64,000 bases of DNA from Streptomyces bungoensis (GCF_001514215.1 NZ_KQ948863.1:163663-227662), one strand, 5' to 3'; shown: positions 26,301-34,127, numbered from the stretch's first letter. Made by a program: numbers and translations. Notes: a model not told the origin generated them from the letters alone.

Positions 26301-27625
26301 TTCACTCGTGGACGACTGACGCGGTGGCCTGCACCACGGTCGGGGACCTGCCCGTCGCCGTCACCGGCGGCTGGCGCGGAGGCCTGCGGATGTGGAACCT
26401 GATCACCCGCCGTCCCATCGGCGATCCGCTGACCGGCCATGCCGGATCGGTGCGCGCGCTGGCCTGCACCACCGTCGAAGGCAGTCCCGTCGCCGTCAGT
26501 GCCGGGGATGACCACACCGTACGCGTCTGGGACCTGAACGCCCGCCAGCCCGTCGGCGACCCCTTGACCGGGCACACGAAGCCGGTGCGGGCGCTGGCCT
26601 GCACCACCATCGGGGGCCGTCCCGTCGCCGTCAGTGCCGGGGAAGACCGCACCGTACGCGTCTGGGACCTGAGCACCCGCCGGCCCGCCCACGCGCCGGA
26701 GACCGGGACCGCCGGACCGGTGCGCGCGGTGGCCTGCGCCACCCTCAACGGCCTCCCCGTCGCCGTCAGCGCCAATGCCAGCAGAAGAGTACGAATCTGG
26801 GAACTCGCCACCGGCCGGCCAATGGGCGAGTGGATGGCCGGGCACACCGGCGCGCTGAGCTCGATGCTCTGCACGACGGTCAGTGGTGACGCCGTCGCCG
26901 TCACCGCCGCCGAGGACGGGAGCGTGCGCGTCCAGGATCTGGCCACGGGACAGCTACGTGACGAAATCCTTCCCGATCGCTTCCGTAAGCGGCCGGTGGT
27001 GGCCTGTGCCACGGTCCTCGGCCGTTCGGCCGTCGTCATCGCCAACGAGCTGGAAGGGCTGCGAGTGTGGGACCCGGTCGCCCGCCAAGTGCTCACCGGC
27101 CCCTTGAGGGCCTTCGGAGTACACGCGGTGGCCTGCACCACGGTCAAGGACCGTCCCGTCGCCGTCACCGGCAGCGAACGCCGGACGGTGGGCATGTGGG
27201 ACCTCATCACGGGCGAGCCGCTGGGTGAACCCCTCACCGGTCACACCGGGGCGGTGCGGACGGTTGCCTGCACCACGGTGAGGGGACGCCCCATCGCCGT
27301 CACCGGCAGCGAGCACCGAACCGTACGCGTGTGGGACCTCGCCGAAGGACATGCCCTCGGCGACCCTGTGGGCGCCCACGCCGGGACGGTGCGGGCGATC
27401 GCGTGCACCACGGTCGATGGCCGCCCGGTCGCCGTCACCGGCGGCGACGACAGCATCGTGCGCGTGTGGGACGTGGAGCACCAGCGCTGCATGGCGGAAC
27501 TGGTGATGCCCGCGCCCGTGTACGCGTGCGCGGCCGGGCCAGGCGGGAAACTGGTCGTAGGCACCGGCAGCAGTGTCGTGACGCTCAGCCGCGACCGGAC
27601 CGGTCTGCCCGTGGTGACATGGTGA
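23354..27625 (+). CDS. Caspase-like protease / P-loop NTPase / 14-blade WD-repeat protein
   Basis: 1,423 residues from GTG 23354, which overlaps the hydrolase stop. Residues about 15-260 are a C14 caspase-like domain: His93 in VSCHGEVL and Cys145 in LILDTCYSGQGG form the dyad. Residues about 310-700 are a STAND/NACHT-like NTPase with Walker A TGAPGSGKT (Lys335) and Walker B ALIDALDEA (about 418-426). A winged-helix-like region follows. From about 795 to the end I count 14 WD repeats with core ACTTVxGRPVAVTG…TVRVWDL, enough for two seven-bladed propellers. The architecture is that of NTP-dependent sensor-protease switches in multicellular bacteria: propeller senses, NTPase oligomerises, caspase cleaves. 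No signal peptide or TM. Both catalytic residues and the Walker motifs are intact. Confidence 0.9.
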   Translation: MSAHADENSEQPRRFLIATAVTKYTECPAWDRPELAEARGRIVDLFSQQLGYEHRTELGLNPTRDQLKNRLRAFCKSSDRREDDLLAVYVSCHGEVLDRIGEHVLYMADTDPGDVSHTALRTVDLARVTLLDTKIRRLLLILDTCYSGQGGNELAAAALDQVDAGWGKAPGAGLLVISSAQPHEQATAGAFPRLFSEAVGNWATGGREPQALPVPTVVQAMNDNRTRPGHQRISYTAVGLTGELPPFLANPRHSTRLIHIGQHAAELAAQARLRDTELPTLLLERAKASHGGRTDEWWFCGRHSALTAITDWIGRPAPDRHPAALVVTGAPGSGKTAVLGLIAALCHPERSDTVPKLHLGLAPHMIPAKGSLDTALYAQGLTDSDVLRGLAAAVKVRADTPDALLAALEASRNTRPFTALIDALDEAATPETLCSDVLRPLIEKSRGRLRFLLGLRPHLVGALGLRYKNTDDREPAIDLDAPRYADREALLAYTVRSLLDSHPRSPYRLNRTALGPVAEAVTDAAGDSFLVARITAGTLAAADHTADPQDPKWISALPRHAGQAMREDLTRRLGRDAERAADLLRPLAFAAGQGLPWEDIWAALARAVSGRDYTDDDLLWLRHAAGSYVVEATESGHSAYRLHHQALAEHLCEGTNPQAVHAAFTDTLITRVPYRIDGTRNWSLAHPYTLRHLPYHAAAAHRLDEVVTDPGFLVHADPDVLVPALRTVRSSEAQAAATVYRASLDQHRRAAPAVRHYVLARDAARHRLPGLHEPLVERLPPGSWKPRWATAGPTLPGALLDTLLGHTAGVIAVACVTVKNRPVAVTGSHDRTVRVWDLETGRLLSDPLPVASSWQCAVACTTVNGVPVAVIADSHEIRVWNLTSGRLLAEPLPIPAHTANALACATVGGRPAVVVSEGDAIRTWDLQTSRPLGAPLPVPFGWGSEPLACGVINSQPVAVTGNDECVLVYDLAGDRPVHVPPGLHSWTTDAVACTTVGDLPVAVTGGWRGGLRMWNLITRRPIGDPLTGHAGSVRALACTTVEGSPVAVSAGDDHTVRVWDLNARQPVGDPLTGHTKPVRALACTTIGGRPVAVSAGEDRTVRVWDLSTRRPAHAPETGTAGPVRAVACATLNGLPVAVSANASRRVRIWELATGRPMGEWMAGHTGALSSMLCTTVSGDAVAVTAAEDGSVRVQDLATGQLRDEILPDRFRKRPVVACATVLGRSAVVIANELEGLRVWDPVARQVLTGPLRAFGVHAVACTTVKDRPVAVTGSERRTVGMWDLITGEPLGEPLTGHTGAVRTVACTTVRGRPIAVTGSEHRTVRVWDLAEGHALGDPVGAHAGTVRAIACTTVDGRPVAVTGGDDSIVRVWDVEHQRCMAELVMPAPVYACAAGPGGKLVVGTGSSVVTLSRDRTGLPVVTW

Positions 27626-27705
27626 CCCCCGTGTGATTCCCGCCGGGGCGGGGCCTGGGCGGCGTCGGCTCGTCATGGCTAGCCAACCGGGCCGGTACGG
27701 GATAA

Positions 27706-28014
27706 TCACCCCAGGTAACCCAGCTCGGCGTTCGGCCGGCACTGCGGGCAAGCCGCGACGCCTTCGGCGAGCGCCCGCAGCGCCGCATCCCGCGGCACGC
27801 CCCGGCTCCGCTTCGCCACGTTCCAGCAACCGCCGGCATGGACGGACACCGGCGCGCTGTCCTGCTTGAGGCCGAACTCGAGGAACCAGTCCGGCTCCGA
27901 AGGCCGGGCCTGCTCGCCCTGCCGCTGCTCCGCCTGCCGTCGCTCCTCATCCGCGATCCACCGGCCGGTGCGCGAGAGGCCGCGTTCGTGCACGCGCTCC
28001 AGGAAGCGCAGCAC
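27706..28014 (-). CDS. DUF6233-family protein, possibly 5' truncated
   Basis: 102 residues from GTG 28014; the frame continues upstream but with shadow-like composition, and no good RBS is visible. The EERRQAEQRQGEQARPSEP linker, DWFLEFGL, VHAGGCW and AEGVAACPQCRPNAELG are the hallmarks of the Streptomyces DUF6233 family, with a conserved Cys (GGCW) and C-x2-C pair. Full-length members have about 30-40 more N-terminal residues, so the front may have been lost at the junction with the toxin gene. Function unknown. Confidence 0.7.
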   Translation of the reverse strand: MLRFLERVHERGLSRTGRWIADEERRQAEQRQGEQARPSEPDWFLEFGLKQDSAPVSVHAGGCWNVAKRSRGVPRDAALRALAEGVAACPQCRPNAELGYLG

Positions 28015-28103
28015 GTTCCGCGCTGCGTGGCTGTCGGGTCGCGGTAGGCCAGACCCGGGCCGACGCGACGATCGTGTCGGTCTGGCGGTCGGGCGGCTGG
28101 CGG

Positions 28104-28502
28104 TTACTGATCGGGGTGGACGGCTTGGACGCCGGTGCCGGCGTACGCCTTGGGCGTCAGGGTGAGCAGGTACCGTCCGCCGGGGTGGGCGGCGGAGGGC
28201 CGGGCGGCGTGAATGGCGTGAACCGCAGCCCACGAGTGCCCGAACCGCAACAACTCGGTGGCGGTCACCGCGGCGTCGGTGTCGAACGCCTCGATCCGGA
28301 TGAACCGCAGCCCCTTGACATAGCCGAGCAGCCCGGGCCGTTCGGCGTCGCCGGCTGTCAGGGAGAGCACCGGCGCATACAGGTCGCCGAGTCCGCCGGA
28401 GGCCTGGACGTAGAACGCGGCGACGGCCTCGTTGAACGGGTCCTTCGGGTCGTACAGCGCTCCCGAGGTCGTGTGGTCCAGGACGACCGCGATCCCCGCC
28501 AC
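28104..28502 (-). CDS. Toxin of a type II toxin-antitoxin pair, PIN-like
   Basis: 132 residues from GTG 28502, whose first base is the last base of the antitoxin TAG. It begins MAGIAVVLDHTTSGALYD and carries acidic residues at positions expected for a PIN-like nuclease (LDHT, EAFDTD, ATELLRFGHSWAAVHAIHAA). The match to PIN is by order and context, not by a complete motif. Its last 50 residues recur as a fragment at 45,924-46,110. Acts on RNA in the cytoplasm if the assignment is right. Confidence 0.65.
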   Translation of the reverse strand: MAGIAVVLDHTTSGALYDPKDPFNEAVAAFYVQASGGLGDLYAPVLSLTAGDAERPGLLGYVKGLRFIRIEAFDTDAAVTATELLRFGHSWAAVHAIHAARPSAAHPGGRYLLTLTPKAYAGTGVQAVHPDQ

Positions 28503-28777
28503 TACGCGGCTGCCCGCGGCCCGTGCGCGGCGCCGCCCAGGCGCTCCAGCAGCGCCCGGGCTTTCGCCTCGGCCTCCGGGCTGGGCGCGCTGCCGAGAGC
28601 GGAAGCGAGCTCGGCGCGGGCCAGCTCGGCTCGCTCGGCGTACTCGGCCTGCGTCGGCGTGCTCTGCGCGAGGTCCTCCACCAGGCTGCGGATGGTGGTG
28701 CCGTGCTCGGCCGCCAGCTGGGCCAGCCGGTCCCGCGCGGCCGTGCTCACCTTGATGCTCGTCTCGTCTGCTGCCAT
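28502..28777 (-). CDS. Antitoxin, ribbon-helix-helix-like
   Basis: 91 residues from ATG 28777. The N-terminus TSIKVSTAARDRLAQLAAEH, followed by TTIRSLVEDLA, is typical of RHH antitoxins (strand, then two helices). The Ala/Glu-rich C-terminus would wrap the toxin. Placed first in the operon with a one-base overlap to the toxin, and preceded by a 9-bp palindrome that it would be expected to bind. Confidence 0.8.
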   Translation of the reverse strand: MAADETSIKVSTAARDRLAQLAAEHGTTIRSLVEDLAQSTPTQAEYAERAELARAELASALGSAPSPEAEAKARALLERLGGAAHGPRAAA

Positions 28778-28794
28778 GTTCCTCACTCTACGCG

Positions 28795-28817
28795 CTCCTC
28801 TACTGGAAGTAGAGGAG
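28795..28817. promoter_or_regulatory. Operator-like palindrome of the toxin-antitoxin operon
   Basis: CTCCTCTAC-TGGAA-GTAGAGGAG, perfect 9-bp arms, 17 bp upstream of the antitoxin ATG. A partial repeat CTCTAC lies at 28,785-28,790. Autorepression by the antitoxin complex is the family norm. Confidence 0.65.
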
Positions 28818-29013
28818 TGGGCGAGTGGCAGTCGAGAGATGAGGTGGACGGCCCTGGGTGGCGAGTGTGGTCTGCGGTCGCTTCCTGCGGGCAAAGACCT
28901 TCGACGGCGCGCCGGATGGAGGCGCGTACCACATTCGACCACTCTCTTGCCGCCGATCGGCGAGGCCCGAATTCCCCCTCGCGCCGCACCCGATGGCTGC
29001 CTGGCGTAACTCT

Positions 29014-29031
29014 GTACCTACTAGTATGTAC
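29014..29031. promoter_or_regulatory. 18-bp palindrome just upstream of the TetR gene
   Basis: GTACCTACTAGTATGTAC is an inverted repeat centred on ACTAGT with one mismatched pair. It ends nine bases before ATG 29041 and overlaps the region where the promoter or RBS should be, so it is the likely autoregulatory operator. Confidence 0.65.
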
Positions 29032-29040
29032 ACTCCTTGT

Positions 29041-29616
29041 ATGGATACTGCGGAACGCCTCGTCGAAAGCACTCGCGAACTGCTGTGGGAACGTGGTTAC
29101 ACCGGGACCAGTCCGAAGGCGATCCAGCAGCGGGCAGGGGTCGGACAGGGGAGTATGTACCACCACTTCGCCGGTAAGCCGGATCTGGCGCTCGCTGCGA
29201 TTCGGCGTACCGCGGAGGAGATGCGCGCCCTGGCCGAAGAGGAGTTCTCCGCTCCGGGGACCGCCGTTGACCGCGTGACCGCGTATCTGCTGCGGGAACG
29301 GGACGTCCTCAAGGGCTGCCCCATCGGACGTCTCACCCAGGACCCGGACGTCATGGGAGACCCGGCGCTGCGGGCCCCGGTCGACGAGACCCTGGCGTGG
29401 CTGCGCGAGCGCCTCGCCGAAGTCCTGGCCGAGGGGCGCGAGCGCGGCGAGTTGAATACCGTGCTGGATCCCCAGGCAGTCGCGGCAACGGTCGTCGCCG
29501 TTCTACAGGGCGGCTACGTCCTGGCCCGCGCTGCGGATTCTGTGCAGCCGTTCGACCAGGCGATCGCCGGGGTGCTGGGCCTGCTGGCCGCACATATTTC
29601 CATGCCCCGAACGTAA
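29041..29616 (+). CDS. TetR-family repressor (LmrA/YxaF-like C-terminus)
   Basis: 191 residues from ATG 29041 (an ATG five codons earlier is possible). Residues 1-50 are the TetR HTH (ELLWERGYTGTSPKAIQQRA, GVGQGSMYHHFAGKPDLALA). The ligand domain with CPIGRLTQDPDVM and the ETLAWLRERLAEVLAEGRERGEL helix resembles the LmrA/YxaF group. Followed after 15 bp by a cupin and then a DUF4865 gene in the same direction, which are its probable targets. Confidence 0.9.
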   Translation: MDTAERLVESTRELLWERGYTGTSPKAIQQRAGVGQGSMYHHFAGKPDLALAAIRRTAEEMRALAEEEFSAPGTAVDRVTAYLLRERDVLKGCPIGRLTQDPDVMGDPALRAPVDETLAWLRERLAEVLAEGRERGELNTVLDPQAVAATVVAVLQGGYVLARAADSVQPFDQAIAGVLGLLAAHISMPRT

Positions 29617-29631
29617 AGGAGTCCGTCCTTC

Positions 29632-30042
29632 ATGCGTGTTTCCCGCTCACCGCAAGGCACTGCCGTCGCGCCGCCCGAATGGGTTACCGGTGCGGCTTGG
29701 GTGGACGAGATCGCCGCTCCCGAGGGAGCGTCGCGTTACCGGGTGGACAGGGTGCACTTCGCACCCGGCGCCCGCACCGTTTGGCATCGCCATCCCTTCG
29801 GCCAGATCCTTCTCGTCACCCAGGGAACGGGTCTCGTTCAATGCCGGGGCGGGGAGGTGCACATCATTCGCACGGGCGACAGTGTGCGCATCGCGCCGGA
29901 CGAGTGGCACTGGCACGGAGCGTTTCCCACCGCCTTCATGACGCATCTGGCCATCGAGGAGGTCGCCGAGGACGGCTCCGAGGCCGAGCGTGGCTCCCAG
30001 GTCACCGAGACCGAGTACTCCGCCGGCCCGTTCGCCCCGTAA
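29632..30042 (+). CDS. Small cupin-domain protein
   Basis: 136 residues from ATG 29632 with AAAGGAG about ten bases upstream. Cupin motif 1 is RTVWHRHPFGQILLVTQGTG and motif 2 is GDSVRIAPDEWHWHGA, so the metal ligands (three His, one Gln/Glu) are present. The family includes small oxygenases and isomerases. It sits between the TetR and DUF4865 genes, spaced 15 and 29 bp, and is probably co-transcribed. Confidence 0.9.
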   Translation: MRVSRSPQGTAVAPPEWVTGAAWVDEIAAPEGASRYRVDRVHFAPGARTVWHRHPFGQILLVTQGTGLVQCRGGEVHIIRTGDSVRIAPDEWHWHGAFPTAFMTHLAIEEVAEDGSEAERGSQVTETEYSAGPFAP

Positions 30043-30071
30043 TTCCTCAACGAGAGGTGGAATCCCCCGTC

Positions 30072-30686
30072 GTGTATGCCAAGCAGTACGAGATCACCTT
30101 GCCCGCCGACTACGACATGAAGACCATCCGCACACGTGTGGCCGATGGCGGCCATGCCCTTGACGACCGCTCCGGACTGGGTCTGAAGGCGTACGTCATT
30201 CGCGAACGCGGCGTCAACGGTTCGCCGGTCAACCAGTACGCCCCCTTCTACCTGTGGAACGACACCGGCGCGATGGCCCACTTCCTCGTCGGCGGAGGCG
30301 GCTTCCACAACATCATCCGGGACTTCGGCCGTCCAGTCGCCCGTCATTGGACCGGGATCGCCTGCCACGCTGGTCCCGCCCGGACGGCACCTCCCAAGGC
30401 AGCCTCGCGCCGCCTCACCCCGATACCTTCCGAGGCCGACCCGGACGGCACGGGAATGGGCCTGTCCACACTGATCGAACGGGAAGTCGAGCAACTGCAA
30501 CGCCTCTCCCGCCATACTGATGTGCATACCGCTGCCCTGGCCGTCGACCCCCACCACTGGCAACTGCTGCGCTTCGTGTTGTGGGCGAAGACGTCTGCGC
30601 CGGACGAGGACGCGACCGAGCGCTACGAGGTTCTGCACTTGTCCGCCCCCGGCCTGGATCTGCTGCCGGAGGGGCAAGACTGGTAG
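30072..30686 (+). CDS. DUF4865-family protein
   Basis: 204 residues from GTG 30072 (GAGAGGTGG about 12 bases upstream). The opening YAKQYEITLPADYDMKTIRT and the later FYLWNDTGAMAHFLVGGGGF are diagnostic of DUF4865, a dimeric alpha/beta-barrel-like family of unknown reaction often found with TetR regulators and tautomerases or cupins. Third gene of the TetR-cupin unit. Confidence 0.85.
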   Translation: MYAKQYEITLPADYDMKTIRTRVADGGHALDDRSGLGLKAYVIRERGVNGSPVNQYAPFYLWNDTGAMAHFLVGGGGFHNIIRDFGRPVARHWTGIACHAGPARTAPPKAASRRLTPIPSEADPDGTGMGLSTLIEREVEQLQRLSRHTDVHTAALAVDPHHWQLLRFVLWAKTSAPDEDATERYEVLHLSAPGLDLLPEGQDW

Positions 30687-30921
30687 TCCATGCGCGCGCC
30701 GAGCGTCGAGCATGCCTTCGCTGGCCACCATGCGGGCGCAAGAACCGTAGCGGGCCCGCAGCCGGGCTCTGCCTCCGAGACAGCCCCCTTGTCCTCGGCC
30801 CCGGCGCGCAGTGCCAACGCTCTGTGGGGACTGAGTGCCGCGGCGACAAGCAGCCGCGTGAGGCGGCCGGGGCCTGAGCAGGCTCGGCTCTCTGCGGCCA
30901 CGCGTGATGGCGGCGGGCCGT

Positions 30922-31485
30922 CTACTGGGAGAAGAGCCGGGCTGCGAGGTCTGGGTAGTCCAGGACGAAGCCGTCCGGGTCGAACAGGATGTCGCTGGAG
31001 AAGGTGCCAGACGAGTAACGCACCCGGGCGCCGCGGCTGGTGCAGGCGAGATGGGTGTACGCCTGCCGACTCGGTCGCACCGTGAGGTCGGGCACCGAAA
31101 CCCAGGCCATCAAGAACTCTCGCGTGCCATCGGCGAGCAAGTCGTGGCGCAGGACAGGCATGGTGTTGGTGAGCGGACTCAGACCCAGGTCGCAGTCGAG
31201 CGCGCCGTCGAGGTCGGGCCGGTCCTCACCGTTGCCGGTCCAGTGGCCGTCGTCGTTGCGCCGCAGATCCAACTCGCGGACACCGCCCGTGGTGTCACAA
31301 CGCACGTGCAGGCGACGCGTCACGAAGCCGTCACCTGTCTCGAGCGTGTAGGTGATCCAATACGGTGCACGCACGGTCCCCACCGCCCGCCCGCGCGCCC
31401 GCATCGACCGGTCGCCGATGTCGATCCAGGCGGTCTCGTATCCGCCGCTTGCGGTGATCTCCCAGGTGAGAACGCTAGTGGTCAT
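30922..31485 (-). CDS. Putative glycolipid-binding protein (PF06475 family)
   Basis: 187 residues from ATG 31485. SGGYETAWIDIGDRSMRARG at the start, then YTLETGDGFVTRRLHV, TLAD-type LDLRRNDDGHWTGNGED and RYSSGTFSSDILFDPDGFVLDYP fit this beta-rich family, named for a Pseudomonas protein; actual ligand unproven. Cytoplasmic, monocistronic. 289 bp upstream lies the IS21 element. Confidence 0.85.
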   Translation of the reverse strand: MTTSVLTWEITASGGYETAWIDIGDRSMRARGRAVGTVRAPYWITYTLETGDGFVTRRLHVRCDTTGGVRELDLRRNDDGHWTGNGEDRPDLDGALDCDLGLSPLTNTMPVLRHDLLADGTREFLMAWVSVPDLTVRPSRQAYTHLACTSRGARVRYSSGTFSSDILFDPDGFVLDYPDLAARLFSQ

Positions 31486-31847
31486 GCTGCTGTCCGATTG
31501 GTTGCGTGGGGTGTCAAGGCGGCCTCGGCCTCATCACGGGTGGGCGGCGCCGATGCTGTCCGTGCGCTGTGATCTTCGTCCACTGCTGGCCGCATCGATC
31601 CGTTCGCTTGCAGGGCGACTCTCTCCGTATTCGTCGACAGTGCGCACCCTGTGCCGAAGCTCGTATCGGGCTGCGCGGCGCGGGTCTGCCTTCCGGCGCC
31701 GACCGCTGCTACCAGGGATGCAGCCGATGTGGTCGCGCGTGTGTCGGCACGTATCGGGCGCAGGTATGGCGCCGTGTCGGCGACGGGTGAATCGTGACCC
31801 AGTTCCGACGGGTGAAAAGTGACCCCCGCTGCTTCAGTTGATGTTGG

Positions 31848-32657
31848 TCATTCCCCGGTGTTGGCGGCGGGAACCCGTCCGAGGTCGCGGCCGCGCATGC
31901 GGTAGCTGTCGCCCTTCAGCGAGATCACCTCGGCGTGGTGAACGAGGCGGTCGATCATCGCGGCGGCGACGGTGTCGTCGCCGAAGACCTCGCCCCAGCG
32001 GCCGAAGGGCTTGTTGCTGGTCACGATCACGCTCGCGCGTTCGTAGCGGCCCGAGATGAACTGGAAGAACAGGTTCGCGGCCTCGGGTTCGAAGGGGATG
32101 TAGCCGACCTCGTCCACGATGATCAGCGGGATGCGACCCAGCCGGGTCAACTCGTCGCTGAGCCTGCCCACTTGGTGGGCTTCGGCGAGTCGGGTCACCC
32201 ACTGGGCGGCGGTGGCGAAGGCGACCCGGTGGCCGGCCTGGCAGGCCCGGATACCGAGCCCGGTGGCGAGGTGGGTCTTGCCGGTGCCGGGCGGCCCCAG
32301 GAAGATCACGTTCTCCTTGCCGACGACGAAGTCCAGCGTCCCCAGATGGGCGATGACCTCGCGTTTCACGGACCGCTGATGGTCGAAGTCGAAGTCCTCC
32401 AGTGACTTGCGGGAGGGGAAGCGGGCCGCCCGGATGCGGCCCTCGGCGCCATGGCTGTCGCGGGCGGCGACCTCCCGCTGCAGGCAGGCGGCCAGATACT
32501 CCTCGTGGGACCAGCCCTCGTCGCGGGCCCGCTCGGCAAGCCGGGCGGCCGCGTCCCGCAGGGCCGGGGCCTTCAACGCCTTGGTCAGATAGACGAGTTC
32601 GGAGCCGACATCGCGGGCGGTCCTGGTCTGGGTCGTGCTGTTCTTCATGCTCATCAC
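31848..32657 (-). CDS. istB: IstB transposition helper ATPase
   Basis: 269 residues from ATG 32657, overlapping the istA stop as ATGA. Walker A is FLGPPGTGKTHLA and Walker B IIVDEVGYIPF, followed by SNKPFGRW and the MIDRLVHHAEVISLKGDSYR end typical of IstB. It binds DNA as an ATP-dependent oligomer and activates the IstA transposase. Complete in length. Confidence 0.95.
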   Translation of the reverse strand: MMSMKNSTTQTRTARDVGSELVYLTKALKAPALRDAAARLAERARDEGWSHEEYLAACLQREVAARDSHGAEGRIRAARFPSRKSLEDFDFDHQRSVKREVIAHLGTLDFVVGKENVIFLGPPGTGKTHLATGLGIRACQAGHRVAFATAAQWVTRLAEAHQVGRLSDELTRLGRIPLIIVDEVGYIPFEPEAANLFFQFISGRYERASVIVTSNKPFGRWGEVFGDDTVAAAMIDRLVHHAEVISLKGDSYRMRGRDLGRVPAANTGE

Positions 32658-33904
32658 GCTGCCCCTTCACCGGTGCTCAGGCCGCCGTCGATGACGCCGA
32701 AGATCCGGTCGTAGGTCTCCAGTGACCGCTCCTCGACCTCGGTCACCTCCGGTGCCGGCTTCTTGGCAGCGGCCGTCTTGCGGGCGGCCGCGGCGGCTGC
32801 CGCATGGTCGGGGTCGGTGATGGTCTGGTGGCGGGCCCAGCTGCGGGCATGGCGTGCGACCTCGACGCCGTCGCAGGTCACCAGGACCTGGTCCAGGTCG
32901 GCGGCGACCTCGATGCGGCGGCCGACGGCCAGCGGATGCACCGAGTAGTCGCAGGTGTCCAGGCGGACATAGTGATCCCTCGGCAGCCGCAAGGACGCCT
33001 TCCACCAGCCCGGCGGGGCGATCGGCGGCAGGGCCAGCATCCGTGAGCGGTCCGCCTCCAGCCGGTCCGACGGGCGGGCCTGCAACATGCGGTGGATGCG
33101 CCGGTTGGCCTTGGCCAGCCAGTCGGCGAGCTGGATGTTGAAGTCGGCCGGCGAGGTGAACACCCGCCCGGGCAAAAACGACGTCTCCAGATAGCCGTTG
33201 GCCCGCTCGACCAACCCCTTGGCCTCTGGGTCCCGCGGCTTGCAGAGCAGGAACTTGATGCCCAGCAGTCCGGCGAACGCAGCGAATTCGTCGGTGAGTT
33301 GAGGACCTCCGGACCGCCAGGAGCCGACGGCTCCCTCGTTGTCCCAGACCAGCACCCTGGGGACGGCTCCCAACTCGGTCAGCAGCCGCCAGTGCCCTGC
33401 GATCAGGTCGGCCGCCGAGCGGGAGGGCAGCATCCTCGCGGTGATCCACCGTGAGTAGCCCGCGACCATCACCAGCACCGGCGGCCGCCCGACCTGGCCG
33501 AAGCCGAGCGGGATGTCCGCGGGTGGAAACCACAGGTCACACTGGCCGATCTCGCCCGGCTCATAGACCGTCCGGGAGGCCGGATCCGAAGGCCGATAGG
33601 CCGGTCGCAACTCCCGGATGCGGTCCTTGAGCACGGTCAGGCCGCGGTCCCAGCCGATCCGCTCGGCAATCACCGTCGCGGGCATCTCCGGCCACTGCTC
33701 GAGCAGTTCACGGACCTGCGGCTCGACCGCATCCACGATCGAGCCCTTCGGCGCCCGCTGGTACTTCGGCGGCGCGTCGTCCGCGATCGCCCTGCGGACG
33801 GTGTTCCTCGAGATCCCCAGCTTCCTCGCGATCGCCCGCACCGGCATCTGCTCGGCCCGGTGAAGCCGGCGGATCTCCGCCCAGTCCTCCACGCTGATCA
33901 CCAC
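32654..33904 (-). CDS. istA: IstA transposase of the IS21 element
   Basis: 416 residues. N-terminal HTH (QMPVRAIARKLGISRNTVRR), then the rve/DDE core: Asp in IGQCDLWFPP, Asp in VLVWDNEGAVG, Glu in KGLVERANGYLETSF. C-terminal Mu-transposase-like domain (YVRLDTCDYSVHPLAVGRRI). No internal stops. Sits first in the element, with istB overlapping its end. Confidence 0.95.
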   Translation of the reverse strand: MVISVEDWAEIRRLHRAEQMPVRAIARKLGISRNTVRRAIADDAPPKYQRAPKGSIVDAVEPQVRELLEQWPEMPATVIAERIGWDRGLTVLKDRIRELRPAYRPSDPASRTVYEPGEIGQCDLWFPPADIPLGFGQVGRPPVLVMVAGYSRWITARMLPSRSAADLIAGHWRLLTELGAVPRVLVWDNEGAVGSWRSGGPQLTDEFAAFAGLLGIKFLLCKPRDPEAKGLVERANGYLETSFLPGRVFTSPADFNIQLADWLAKANRRIHRMLQARPSDRLEADRSRMLALPPIAPPGWWKASLRLPRDHYVRLDTCDYSVHPLAVGRRIEVAADLDQVLVTCDGVEVARHARSWARHQTITDPDHAAAAAAARKTAAAKKPAPEVTEVEERSLETYDRIFGVIDGGLSTGEGAA

Positions 33905-34127
33905 TCCTCCCGGTCTGGCTCAACGAGCCAGACCCCCTGGAGGGGGTCAACTTTCAAGCGCCGCTACTGGTCCACTTTTCAGCCGTCGCCGACAGCGCCG
34001 GCCGTACGTCGGCGTCGTCTGCGACATCGTTCAAGTGGCGTCGGCTCCCGAGCGGCATTGCGTTCCGGACGAGTGCCGGTGCCTGAAGAGTTGTACCACC
34101 GCCGGTGGCTCTTCTTCTCGGTAGCGC

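Larger units (their letters stand above)
31775..33994 (-). mobile_element. IS21-family insertion sequence, apparently intact
   Basis: 2,220 bp. The ends read TGTCGGCGACGGGTGAA (left, 31775) and, on the other strand, TGTCGGCGACGGCTGAA (right, 33994). Flanks repeat GCGCCG directly (31769-31774 and 33995-34000), a 6-bp target duplication. The left end repeats CGACGGGTGAA..GTGACCC twice (about 31,783 and 31,807), the multiple terminal repeats typical of IS21. Contains istA and istB with both reading frames open. Confidence 0.9.

Noticed and set aside
26440..26690. Near-identical segments as a CRISPR-like or intergenic repeat
   Set aside because: They are WD blades inside one open reading frame.
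23765..26845. 1,026-codon leftward frame opposite the caspase-WD gene
   Set aside because: Long antisense frames are expected over GC-rich, repetitive genes; Gly/Val-rich with no start signals or domain.
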